Origin: Micavibrio sp.
Lineage (GTDB): Bacteria > Pseudomonadota > Alphaproteobacteria > Micavibrionales > CSBR16-224
Length of the DNA: 33,133 nt
Direction of reading: 5' to 3'
Assembly: GCA_027047045.1 (NCBI GenBank)
Contig: JALTWL010000309.1
Span: 1 to 33,133, forward strand
Shown here in pieces: positions 24,734 to 32,505 of this stretch (its first letter is position 1; every line of letters starts with the position of its first letter). Position numbers and translations under genes: made by a program. The notes beneath the pieces are model-generated. The model saw only the letters and a list, made by a program, of their open reading frames with translations. It made no database searches and was not told the DNA's origin.

Positions 24734-24765
24734 ATCTCCTCAAATTAACGATTGCTTGAGGAGAT
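24734..24765 (-). promoter_or_regulatory. Perfect 10-bp hairpin burying the ribosome binding site of the 140-aa gene
   Basis: ATCTCCTCAA (minus strand, 24756-24765) pairs perfectly with TTGAGGAGAT (24734-24743) around a 12-nt loop. The 3' arm contains the GAGGAGA Shine-Dalgarno of the GTG start at 24729. The stem would hide the site until opened. Four T follow directly (TTTTAG), so a weak terminator for the upstream gpt-cytochrome c genes is the alternative reading; both may apply. Confidence 0.7.
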
Positions 24766-24803
24766 ATTAGCATGAAAAAAAACTATAATAAATGATAAAT
24801 TTG

Positions 24804-25436
24804 CTATTCTACTGGCAATTGCGCAGGACTATCACTTAAACTTCTTAGCCATGCGATAAGAGCAGCTCTATCTTCTAACTTTTTAACTCCAGCAAAACTC
24901 ATCTTAGTTCCCTTGATGTCTTCTCTTGGTTTGGTTAGAAATTTATTTAACTTATCGTAGCTCCATTTACCGCCTGCATTTTGCATTGCTTTTGAATATT
25001 TGAATCCTTCAACCGTGGCTATATCTCTGTTAACTATATTCCACAAATTGGGACCCATTTTATTTTTTCCACCTTTATCAAAGCTATGACATGCCGCACA
25101 AGATTTAGATATTTTCTTACCCTTTTTTACATCTGCGGTGGCTAACAGTTCTTTAAAACTTACAGCTTTTTCTTCTGCCACGACTTCAACTGTTGCTGTT
25201 GCCTCAGCAATTTTGTCTTTTACTTCTTTTTCTATCTCATTTTTAGATATATTTTCCACTTCACCATTAAAAGACTGAGCAACAGGAGGTGTATCTTCTG
25301 TTTCTACTTCTATTATATAGGCTCTTTCTTTTGGTATTTTTATAGGAACTGCAACTTTAGCAATAGCCCCAGAAATACCAGCAACCCCACAAGCAACTAT
25401 AAGAGCAAACAACATTTTAGCTAGAATTTTAAACAT
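24804..25436 (-). CDS. Membrane-anchored class I cytochrome c (CycM/c552-like)
   Basis: The 210-residue product has an uncleaved N-terminal anchor (about residues 4-26), a periplasmic linker of about 70 residues rich in Glu, Lys, Ala and Val, and one mitochondrial-type cytochrome c domain. The haem site is CAACH (C113, C116, H117), and the methionine ligand is M179 in GTKMSFAG. The segment GPNLWNIVNRDIATVEGFKYS matches class I cytochromes. In alphaproteobacteria such anchored cytochromes carry electrons from the bc1 complex to a terminal oxidase. It lies nine bases after gpt, with a good GGAG site. Confidence 0.9.
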   Translation of the reverse strand: MFKILAKMLFALIVACGVAGISGAIAKVAVPIKIPKERAYIIEVETEDTPPVAQSFNGEVENISKNEIEKEVKDKIAEATATVEVVAEEKAVSFKELLATADVKKGKKISKSCAACHSFDKGGKNKMGPNLWNIVNRDIATVEGFKYSKAMQNAGGKWSYDKLNKFLTKPREDIKGTKMSFAGVKKLEDRAALIAWLRSLSDSPAQLPVE

Positions 25437-25445
25437 TTTAATCTC

Positions 25446-25928
25446 CTAATTTACATTTTTTCTTTTACCTGCAATTGGCTGGGCAAATTGTAACTCTACA
25501 TCCCAAGGAAAATGTATCCAAGTATCTTGACTAACTTCCATTACAAATGTGTCAACAGTTGGCATACCTTGTGGTTTGACATACACAGTTGCAATATGCG
25601 CTGCTGGAAATAATTTTCTTGCCAAAATAGCTGTTTTTCCTGTATCTGCCAAATCATCAACTATAAGCCAACCTTCTCCATCACCAATATCACCAGTATT
25701 TTTTAAAACCTCTATATTACCTTGTTCTTTGTGGTCATAGCTAGCAACACATAGAGTTTCAATCATACGTATTTCAAGCTCACGCGCCATAATAGCCGCA
25801 GGCACAAGCCCTCCCCTAGTGATTGCAATAATTCCCTTCCACGCCCCTTCTTCTAGCAACCTCCATGCCAGAGCCTTTGAATGACGGTGAAATTCCTCCC
25901 AAGATATTGGTAAATCTTTATTTAACAT
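25446..25928 (-). CDS. gpt: Xanthine(-guanine) phosphoribosyltransferase
   Basis: This enzyme makes XMP and GMP from xanthine or guanine and PRPP in purine salvage. The 160-residue product is slightly longer than E. coli Gpt (152). It has ISWEEFHRHSKALAWRLLE at the N-terminus, the ITRGGLVPA loop at about residues 36-44, and the PRPP-binding motif WLIVDDLADTGKT at 87-99. The C-terminal segment with WIHFPWD binds the purine. It is the first gene of a two-gene unit with cytochrome c. A TATAAT-like -10 lies 37 bp upstream of its start. Confidence 0.93.
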   Translation of the reverse strand: MLNKDLPISWEEFHRHSKALAWRLLEEGAWKGIIAITRGGLVPAAIMARELEIRMIETLCVASYDHKEQGNIEVLKNTGDIGDGEGWLIVDDLADTGKTAILARKLFPAAHIATVYVKPQGMPTVDTFVMEVSQDTWIHFPWDVELQFAQPIAGKRKNVN

Positions 25929-25964
25929 TTAAAATACCTTTCATAAAAAAAATAACAAACCAAC

Positions 25965-25970
25965 ATTATA
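25965..25970 (-). promoter_or_regulatory. Candidate -10 box for gpt
   Basis: A perfect TATAAT on the minus strand lies 37-42 bases before the gpt ATG in a divergent 170-bp gap. No good -35 is seen at the right spacing, so this rests on one hexamer in AT-rich DNA. Confidence 0.3.
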
Positions 25971-26022
25971 AAACATATATAAATTTTATTTATATCGCAA
26001 CAGTTTATGACTTCATTTTTTT

Positions 26023-26051
26023 TTGACAATCATGTAACATATTATTATAAG
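26023..26051 (+). promoter_or_regulatory. Sigma-70 promoter of the divergent polysaccharide deacetylase gene
   Basis: A perfect TTGACA (26023-26028) and TATAAG (26046-26051) are spaced by 17 bases. The predicted start near 26058 leaves a 5' untranslated region of about 40 nt. No Shine-Dalgarno is visible before the ATG at 26099. Confidence 0.75.
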
Positions 26052-26098
26052 TATTTACCTAGATTCCTAAATATCTAATAACAACAAATATAATTATT

Positions 26099-27037
26099 AT
26101 GAAATTAAAAAAGACGGCAATTATTTTATCTATATTATTTATTTGGTTCACATCTGCTGGATTTACTTATTTTAACGGTAAAAAAATTATTTGGGACAAA
26201 GAAATTATAGGCATATCCGTGTATAGTGAATTTTTGCTACCACCACCAATTGCTGTACCACTTTGGGCTAAAAATTCAGTAAAAATACAAAAAGATAGTT
26301 TTAACAAAGACGCTCCAACAATTGCGATTATTATTGATGATATGGGGGTTAATAAATTCTGGTCTAGACAAGCGGAAAATTTGCCCGCACCAGTTACACT
26401 TTCTTATCTTCCTTACGCCGAAGATGTAGAAAAATATGCAAAATATGCAAAAAAATTAGGGCATGAGCTTATGTTACATATGCCGATGGAGCCTGATGCT
26501 AGTAATATTGATGCAGGTCCATTTGCACTTAAAACTACAAATAGTAAACAAGATTTTATTGAAAATATTAAATATAATCTTGCAAAATTTGATGGCTATA
26601 TTGGTATCAATAACCATATGGGGAGTAAAATGTCAAAAGATGAAAATAAACTTTCCCTATTGATGCAAGAATTAGAAAAAAGAGGGCTTTTATACTTAGA
26701 TTCAAGAACAACACCAATATCACTTGGAGAGGTTGTTGCTAGAAGATACAATATACCAACATCTCATCGTGATATATTCCTTGACCATGTAGAAAGTAAA
26801 GAATTTGTCAAAAATAGTCTTAGAAAACTTGAAAAAAGAGCTATTAAGAATGGAACTGCAATTGCCATTGGTCATCCTAAAAAAATAACCATAGAGGCCT
26901 TACAAAAATGGCTTTTAGAGGCAAAAAATAAGGGCTTTAATATTGTCCCAGTTAGCGAAGTTATCAAACTTCGTATATACGAAGAAAAATATCAAAAACA
27001 ATTATTGGTATCAGCTCAAAATCAGCCTTTGCAATAA
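26099..27037 (+). CDS. Divergent polysaccharide deacetylase family protein (YibQ-like)
   Basis: The 312-residue product has an N-terminal hydrophobic anchor or signal (about residues 6-24) and a periplasmic domain of the divergent polysaccharide deacetylase family. Marks are IAIIIDDMGVNK at about residues 75-86 with the Asp pair D80-D81, ELMLHMPMEP at about 123-132 with H127, and GINNHMGSKM at 169-178 with H173. In characterised relatives these residues form the NodB-like metal site; the substrate of this subfamily is not established, and envelope glycan is likely. In many alphaproteobacteria the gene follows a ctp protease gene; here it stands alone with a strong promoter. Its stop lies three bases from the convergent thiolase stop. 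Confidence 0.88.
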   Translation: MKLKKTAIILSILFIWFTSAGFTYFNGKKIIWDKEIIGISVYSEFLLPPPIAVPLWAKNSVKIQKDSFNKDAPTIAIIIDDMGVNKFWSRQAENLPAPVTLSYLPYAEDVEKYAKYAKKLGHELMLHMPMEPDASNIDAGPFALKTTNSKQDFIENIKYNLAKFDGYIGINNHMGSKMSKDENKLSLLMQELEKRGLLYLDSRTTPISLGEVVARRYNIPTSHRDIFLDHVESKEFVKNSLRKLEKRAIKNGTAIAIGHPKKITIEALQKWLLEAKNKGFNIVPVSEVIKLRIYEEKYQKQLLVSAQNQPLQ

Positions 27038-27040
27038 AAT

Positions 27041-28180
27041 CTAAACTGCCTCTAATATCGTTGCAATCCCCTGACCGCCACCAATACACATAGTTGCAAG
27101 CGCCAAAGCTTTTCCTTCACGTTTCATAATATCCGCTGCTTTTGCGGTTATTCTGCCTCCAGATGCACCAAGCGGGTGTCCAAGTGCAATTGCGCCACCA
27201 TCTATATTTACCTTATCCATATCTAATTTCAATTCTTCAATAACTGCTAGCGCTTGTGCCGCAAATGCTTCATTTAATTCTATTATATCAATGTCAAAGA
27301 GGCTAACACCTGCCCTATCCAATGCTTTTTTAACCGCAGGCACAGGGCCTATCCCCATGATTTCTGCAGCACAGCCTGCAACTGCAATTGATTTTATTCT
27401 AGCTAAAATTTCAAGATTATTTGCCTTCGCAAAATCTTCACTGGTAACAAGCACAGCAACAGCCCCATCAGTCATTGGAGAAGATGTAGCCGCCGTTACT
27501 GTTCCATCTTTATCAAATGCTGGTTTTAAACTTGCAAGAGCATCTAAATTTGTATCAGGGCGAATACAGCCGTCCTTATCAATAATTCCATTTACTGTTT
27601 CAAGCGCAACTATTTCATTATTAAACTTACCAGTATTTTCTGCCATAGTTGCTTTTTGATGTGATAGAACTGCAAATTCTTCTTGTTTTTGACGGGCTAT
27701 TTTATATTTTTTAGCCAAATTCTCCGCAGTTTCTCCCATTGACATATAAGCTTGAGGATATTTAGCAACCAAAGCTGGATTTGGCATAGGATTAAAACCA
27801 CCCATAGGTATCCTGCTCATTGATTCGACACCTGCACATATGAATGCCTCTCCCGCTCCCATATGAATTGCACCAGCTGCCATATGAATTGCTTGCATTG
27901 ATGAACCACAAAAACGATTAACTGTAACGCCCGCAACAGAAATTGGCAAATCTGCGTGATTTACAACTAACCTTGCAATATTAAAGCCTTGTTCCCCCTC
28001 TGGAAAAGCACAACCCATAATTAAGTCTTCAATTGCACTTACATCTATTTTACTATCTTCGATCAATGCCTCTATTACAGATGCTGCCATATCATCTGGT
28101 CTTACTTTGCTTAAATCCCCCTTATTTGCAAAATGAAAAGGTGAACGTTTAAAAGCAGCAATTACAATATTTTTTTCCAT
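27041..28180 (-). CDS. Acetyl-CoA C-acyltransferase (thiolase)
   Basis: Thiolases cleave 3-ketoacyl-CoA (fatty acid oxidation) or condense two acetyl-CoA. The 379-residue product carries the nucleophilic cysteine C91 in NRFCGSSMQAIHMAA, the histidine H335 in GAIALGHPLGASGGR and the second cysteine C365 in CIGGGQG. Length and N-terminus (FKRSPFHFANKGDLSKVRPDD) fit the degradative FadA/PcaF-like group better than PhaA. No 3-hydroxyacyl-CoA dehydrogenase gene is adjacent, so the pathway is not fixed by context. It is divergent from prmA with 59 bp between starts. Confidence 0.9.
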   Translation of the reverse strand: MEKNIVIAAFKRSPFHFANKGDLSKVRPDDMAASVIEALIEDSKIDVSAIEDLIMGCAFPEGEQGFNIARLVVNHADLPISVAGVTVNRFCGSSMQAIHMAAGAIHMGAGEAFICAGVESMSRIPMGGFNPMPNPALVAKYPQAYMSMGETAENLAKKYKIARQKQEEFAVLSHQKATMAENTGKFNNEIVALETVNGIIDKDGCIRPDTNLDALASLKPAFDKDGTVTAATSSPMTDGAVAVLVTSEDFAKANNLEILARIKSIAVAGCAAEIMGIGPVPAVKKALDRAGVSLFDIDIIELNEAFAAQALAVIEELKLDMDKVNIDGGAIALGHPLGASGGRITAKAADIMKREGKALALATMCIGGGQGIATILEAV

Positions 28181-28239
28181 TTAATTCCTCATTTGTTATA
28201 TATATAAATACTGTAAAAGAATAAACTATAGGATATAAA

Positions 28240-29184
28240 ATGACAACTAATGAAAATATAGAAATTGATAAAAATTTGCTCTGGCAAGTATCAGTAGAAT
28301 TACCTCAAAATACATCTTTTGCTAAAGCTGAGGCCTATGAAGAATTATTTGCTGATATTGCAAATAGCACTCTAATAGAAATGAATGACAATGAATCGCC
28401 ACAAAAATTAAAAATTATATTTTTACAAAAAACTCCGCCCAAGATGGATAAAATAAAAGAAATATTAAATTCATTTACTGAATTAAACATTGATGAACAA
28501 AATATATGCATAAAAGAATTAGAAGATAGAAATTGGCTACAACATGTATATAAAGAATTTCCTCCAATTACACTTAAAGATTTTTTTATTTTTGGTGAGC
28601 ATTATACTGGAAAAATACCTAATAACTTAATACCACTTCAAATAAGCACTGCTATGGCTTTTGGTTCGGGCGAACATCAAACAACACAAGGCTGTCTTTT
28701 AGCGCTATTAGAATTAAAAAAATTAAACCATAATTTTGAATATATATTAGATATGGGTTGCGGTTCTGGTATTTTGTCTGTAGCTGCCGCTAAATTATGG
28801 CCAAATGCTAGAATAATTGCTATTGATATAGAGGAAAACTCAATATTGGCAACTAAAAACCATGCCAAAGTAAATAATTGTTTAAATATAGAAACTTATC
28901 TAGGTGATGGATATAATGCCCATATTATAAAAAATAACAATATAAGTTTTGATTTAATAATATCCAATATATTTGCAAATATATTGATTGAATTTGCTGA
29001 AGATTTATCAAAAAATCTTAAAAATGATGGTTATGCCATATTAGCGGGTTTGTTAAAAGAACAAGAAAATAAAGTTAAGGCAAAACATCAAGAATTTAGT
29101 GTAATGCATTGTAATAAAACACAAATAGATGGCTGGGCAATTTTATCTATGAAGAAGGAATTAAAACCCCACTATCCAATTTAA
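28240..29184 (+). CDS. prmA: Ribosomal protein L11 methyltransferase
   Basis: PrmA uses S-adenosylmethionine to trimethylate amino groups of ribosomal protein L11. The 314-residue product has an N-terminal substrate-recognition domain (about residues 1-110), the segment AMAFGSGEHQTTQGCLLAL at about 138-156, and the SAM-binding motif ILDMGCGSGILSVAAAKL at 169-186, with AIDIE at 194-198 and ISNIFANILIEF at 241-252. A clear AGGAT site precedes the ATG. The last 38 bases overlap the 3' end of the convergent pentapeptide gene. Its target L11 is encoded at 19594-20028. Confidence 0.93.
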   Translation: MTTNENIEIDKNLLWQVSVELPQNTSFAKAEAYEELFADIANSTLIEMNDNESPQKLKIIFLQKTPPKMDKIKEILNSFTELNIDEQNICIKELEDRNWLQHVYKEFPPITLKDFFIFGEHYTGKIPNNLIPLQISTAMAFGSGEHQTTQGCLLALLELKKLNHNFEYILDMGCGSGILSVAAAKLWPNARIIAIDIEENSILATKNHAKVNNCLNIETYLGDGYNAHIIKNNNISFDLIISNIFANILIEFAEDLSKNLKNDGYAILAGLLKEQENKVKAKHQEFSVMHCNKTQIDGWAILSMKKELKPHYPI

Positions 29185-30430
29185 TACCCTCAGTAATAGC
29201 GCCGTCCCAAATAACTCCTTCCAAATCTGAGCCACGCAAATCAGCATCTCTTAAATCACAATTACTAAGATTTGCAAAAGTAAGGTCTGTATTAGTTAAA
29301 ATCGCCCCTCTTAGATTAGCAAAACTCAAATCTACATATCTAAGCCATGCACTATCCAAATTACATGGAATATTTTGTTGACTGTCATCTCTGGTAAATG
29401 TCAGATAACTTAGATTTGCTTTTTTAAGTACTGCCCTGTTTAATAAAGCACCTTTAAGTGAGCTTGCACGCAAATCAATATTTCGCATATCACATTTTCT
29501 AAAATCTGAGCCATCTAAAATTGCACTTTGCATTTCGGCGCCAGCTAGATTAACACTTGCAAATACTGTATTTGTTGCCTTTATTGCTGTTAGTCTTTCT
29601 CCAGACAAGGATTTTATTTTTCTTACATCTTTATCAGATAAATCAAGCTGTACCCCTTGTTTTCCTGCTGAGCCAACCCAAGCTGTATGTCTTGCTATTA
29701 ACTCATCAAGTGTCATTTCTACTTCTGTATATTCTTCACCTATTGCCTCATCAGTCAAAGCATGACTAAAATCAGTATTATTTATTTCTGCTTTTTCAAG
29801 ATTTGTTCCTTCCATTATAGAGCCTTTGAAACTAGCTTCTCGCAAATCTGCCTTATGCATATTAGCGCCACTAACATCAGAACCTTCAAAACTCGCCCCT
29901 TGTAGCTCTGCCCCACTAAGGTCTGCACCCGCCATATTAGTATCAGTAAAATCAGCATTAGCAGCATGTGCATTTTGCATGCTAACACCAGATAAATCAC
30001 TACCAGATAAAACAACATTTCCTGCCTGAGCATTTTTATAAGGGTCTTTATCATTTTCAACAACTTTGCGTTTTAAAATAGATGATCCCTCTCGCAAATC
30101 AGCCCCATCTAAAATAGCATTTCGTAAATTGGCATTTGCAATATCAGAACCGCGTAAATCCGCACGTTTTAAATTAGTTTTATCTAGTGTGGCACCTGTA
30201 AAATCACAGCCAAATAATGTTGCACTTTCAAAGTTAGCCCCCGTAAAATTAGCATCTCTCATAACACAGCCAGTAAAGTCTGACTGACCCAGAGGGGCAT
30301 CAATAAAAGATAGACCTGATAAATCTCTATCTCTGACAACAGCTCTTGCCCCACCTATCCTACCCGTCATGAACATAACATGTTTTTTTATAATTTCATT
30401 GAGCTCTTTTTGTGTCATAGGCTCTAACAT
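29147..30430 (-). CDS. Pentapeptide-repeat protein with four repeat blocks and duplicated cap
   Basis: The 427-residue product is built from A(D/N)LxG-type pentapeptide repeats, which fold as a right-handed quadrilateral beta-helix. I see four blocks at about residues 36-115, 140-225, 260-345 and 357-412, separated by non-repeat segments. The N-terminal cap (about 5-40, MTQKELNEIIKKH..., GGARAVVRDRDLSGL) is echoed at about 239-275 (MTLDELIARHTAW..., GVQLDLSDKDV), indicating an internal duplication. No signal peptide or catalytic domain is seen. Some relatives mimic DNA to protect gyrase, but nothing here shows that. The start ATG has GGGAG upstream, and grxC ends 41 bp before it. Confidence 0.85.
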   Translation of the reverse strand: MLEPMTQKELNEIIKKHVMFMTGRIGGARAVVRDRDLSGLSFIDAPLGQSDFTGCVMRDANFTGANFESATLFGCDFTGATLDKTNLKRADLRGSDIANANLRNAILDGADLREGSSILKRKVVENDKDPYKNAQAGNVVLSGSDLSGVSMQNAHAANADFTDTNMAGADLSGAELQGASFEGSDVSGANMHKADLREASFKGSIMEGTNLEKAEINNTDFSHALTDEAIGEEYTEVEMTLDELIARHTAWVGSAGKQGVQLDLSDKDVRKIKSLSGERLTAIKATNTVFASVNLAGAEMQSAILDGSDFRKCDMRNIDLRASSLKGALLNRAVLKKANLSYLTFTRDDSQQNIPCNLDSAWLRYVDLSFANLRGAILTNTDLTFANLSNCDLRDADLRGSDLEGVIWDGAITEGIKLDSGVLIPSS

Positions 30431-30471
30431 ACAAAATTTTCTCCCTATATTTCGTAGATAAACTGTTAGGT

Positions 30472-30756
30472 CTATACAGAAGACGATTTAGAATTTATGG
30501 CATCACCCAACATAGAATCAAGCTTGCCTTCTGTTTGCATAGCATATATATCATCACAACCACCAATATGATTGTTATCTATAAATATTTGTGGTACAGT
30601 TCTTGCCCCATTTGCACGCTCTTGCATTTCAGCCATCAATTCTGGCTTTTCATTTAAATTATATTCAATATAATCAACCCCCTTTTGTTGTAGGAGATTT
30701 TTTGCTTTTACACAATATGGGCAAACATTTGTTGTATATATTTCTATTTTTGTCAT
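30472..30756 (-). CDS. grxC: Glutaredoxin 3 (dithiol)
   Basis: This dithiol glutaredoxin reduces disulfides and glutathione mixed disulfides in the cytoplasm. The 94-residue product has the active site CPYC (C12-C15), the cis-proline motif TVP at 53-55 and the glutathione-binding GGCDD at 65-69. The C-terminus has a short serine-rich tail. It is transcribed away from bolA-grxD, with 159 bp between the starts, and precedes the pentapeptide gene by 41 bp on the same strand, so these two may form a unit. Confidence 0.94.
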   Translation of the reverse strand: MTKIEIYTTNVCPYCVKAKNLLQQKGVDYIEYNLNEKPELMAEMQERANGARTVPQIFIDNNHIGGCDDIYAMQTEGKLDSMLGDAINSKSSSV

Positions 30757-30844
30757 TTTAAGCTCTCTTTTTTTAATTTTTTTACAAAATAAACAACATA
30801 AATTATAGCCTATAAAAACTAAGTTTAAAAAGTATAAAGATGTA

Positions 30845-30873
30845 TAGACTAAAAAAAAAAAAATATATATAAT
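30845..30873 (+). promoter_or_regulatory. Candidate promoter of bolA-grxD with an A-tract spacer
   Basis: TAGACT (30845-30850) and a perfect TATAAT (30868-30873) are spaced by 17 bases, 13 of which are a continuous run of A. The predicted start near 30880 lies about 36 nt before the bolA ATG. Confidence 0.5.
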
Positions 30874-30915
30874 ATTTAGATGTCAAAATAAAATTATAAG
30901 TTGGTGATTATAAAT

Positions 30916-31155
30916 ATGCCTATTGAAGAAGATATACTAGCTCAACTAATAGAGCGGTCCATACCAGATGCAAAAGTCAGAATAGAAGACTTAAGAGGTG
31001 ATGGCGACCATTACGCGGCTTATGTATCTTCACCAGCATTTGAAGGTCTAAGTCGTATACAGCAACATCAAATGGTTTATCAAGCCCTGCAGGGTAAAAT
31101 GGGTGGAGAGTTGCACGCGCTTTCTCTACATACTTCTGTTCCAGAAAAAACATAA
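30916..31155 (+). CDS. bolA: BolA family protein
   Basis: BolA proteins pair with monothiol glutaredoxins to bind a [2Fe-2S] cluster and act in iron-sulfur handling. The 79-residue product has GDGDHYAAYV at about residues 28-37, LSRIQQHQMVYQAL at about 45-58 and the conserved GGELHALSLHTS with H67. I chose the ATG at 30916, giving MPIEEDIL and a GGTGA Shine-Dalgarno eight bases upstream. An upstream in-frame TTG at 30901 would add five residues but has no such site. It is followed after 34 bp by grxD, the conserved alphaproteobacterial pair; the usual upstream purL is absent here. Confidence 0.92.
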   Translation: MPIEEDILAQLIERSIPDAKVRIEDLRGDGDHYAAYVSSPAFEGLSRIQQHQMVYQALQGKMGGELHALSLHTSVPEKT

Positions 31156-31189
31156 ATTACATTTTAACAAATAAATTAAGGAATAAATA

Positions 31190-31519
31190 ATGACAAATCC
31201 AATTTTTGAAAGAATTAAAAATGATATAAACAGCCACGATATAGTTTTATATATGAAGGGAACTGCTATGTTTCCACAATGTGGCTTTTCATCTGCAGTT
31301 GTTCAAATACTTGAACATATGGAGCTTAGCTTTAAAGATATAAATGTACTTGAAGAACCAGAATTGCGTGAAGGAATAAAAGAATTTACAAATTGGCCAA
31401 CCATACCACAATTATATGTTAAGGGCGAATTTATTGGAGGCTGTGATATTGTAAGAGAAATGTTTGAAACTGGTGAATTACAGCAACTGTTCCAAGAAAA
31501 AGGACTAGTGGCAGCATAA
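31190..31519 (+). CDS. grxD: Monothiol glutaredoxin (CGFS type)
   Basis: CGFS glutaredoxins carry and transfer [2Fe-2S] clusters rather than reduce disulfides. The 109-residue product has the CGFS site at 31-34, preceded by the glutathione-contact lysine in [10 protein letters not shown] (K23), then WPTIPQLYV at 69-77 and GGCDIV at 83-88. AAGGA precedes the ATG. It lies directly after bolA, the expected functional partner. Confidence 0.95.
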   Translation: MTNPIFERIKNDINSHDIVLYMKGTAMFPQCGFSSAVVQILEHMELSFKDINVLEEPELREGIKEFTNWPTIPQLYVKGEFIGGCDIVREMFETGELQQLFQEKGLVAA

Positions 31520-31551
31520 AAAACACATAAATAAAATATAAGTAGGAAAAT

Positions 31552-32484
31552 ATGGTAGGTAATACAAGTTTTTGTGATGGGCTATATAATTTAATTGATA
31601 GTTATGATGGTTTTATATTGGACCAATGGGGGGTTTTGCATGATGGTATTAAGCCCTATGATGGGGTTTTGCACGCGCTTAGACAACTAAAAGCCAACAA
31701 TAAACAAGTAATTATTCTTTCTAACTCTGGAAAACGCTCTGATTATAATAAACAGCGCTTGGCAGAGCTTGGTTTTAAAAAAACAATGTATAAGGAAGTT
31801 ATCTCTGCAGGTGAAGTTGCATGGAGCGGTCTTAAAAATAGAGATGAAGGTGTATTTAGAGAATTAAAAGATAAAAATTCTTGCTATTTAATTGCACGTG
31901 GTAATGACCGCTCTTTGTTGGAAGGACTAGAAATAGATGTAGTTGATAATATTGATGATGCTGAATTTATTTTAATTACAGGGGTGGATTCTCCACAAAA
32001 AACTCTTAGTGATTATGAACCGATTTTAAGACAAGCCGCAACTAGGCGAATACCTGCTTTTTGCGCAAACCCAGATGAGGTTACTGTATTTGGTAAAGAG
32101 CGTACTATGGGACCTGGCACTGTGGCTAAAAAATACCAAGAATTTGGTGGAGTATCACATATGATAGGTAAACCTTACTCAACAATATTCAAACATTGTA
32201 TTGGTCTATTTGATAATATAATTCCATCAAGAATGGTAGTAATTGGTGATTCGCTTTATCATGATGTTGCGGGTGCTAATGCTATAGATATGGACAGCGT
32301 CTTTATAACTGGTGGCTTGCATGCAAAAGAATTTAAAAAACTATCCTCTGATAATGCAAAATACCGCCATGTTGAACATTTAATAAAACAATATGTAGCA
32401 AGACCGCTTTGGGTAATGGAAAGCTTGATTTGGCAAAGCCCTGAGGCTGCTAAATTAAATAAAATAAGAGAAATTTCTAACTAA
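31552..32484 (+). CDS. HAD-IIA family hydrolase, DxWG subgroup
   Basis: The 310-residue product belongs to the HAD superfamily subfamily IIA and resembles an alphaproteobacterial group of short conserved proteins (TIGR01459 type, from memory). Motif I is FILDQWGVLHDG with nucleophile D24; the usual second aspartate two positions on is W26. Motif II is ILSNSGKR near residue 55, and motif IV is VIGDSLYHDVAGAN near 232. The C2-type cap lies between. Loss of the second Asp removes the usual general acid of HAD phosphatases. It follows grxD by 32 bp and precedes thyA by 21 bp. The substrate is unknown. Confidence 0.85.
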   Translation: MVGNTSFCDGLYNLIDSYDGFILDQWGVLHDGIKPYDGVLHALRQLKANNKQVIILSNSGKRSDYNKQRLAELGFKKTMYKEVISAGEVAWSGLKNRDEGVFRELKDKNSCYLIARGNDRSLLEGLEIDVVDNIDDAEFILITGVDSPQKTLSDYEPILRQAATRRIPAFCANPDEVTVFGKERTMGPGTVAKKYQEFGGVSHMIGKPYSTIFKHCIGLFDNIIPSRMVVIGDSLYHDVAGANAIDMDSVFITGGLHAKEFKKLSSDNAKYRHVEHLIKQYVARPLWVMESLIWQSPEAAKLNKIREISN

Positions 32485-32505
32485 TCAAAATTAAGGATAA
32501 CCTCT

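Noticed and set aside
29147-30430. Periodic DNA pattern that might suggest a CRISPR or tandem repeat array
   Set aside because: It is explained by pentapeptide-coding repeats; the DNA units are short, degenerate and in frame.
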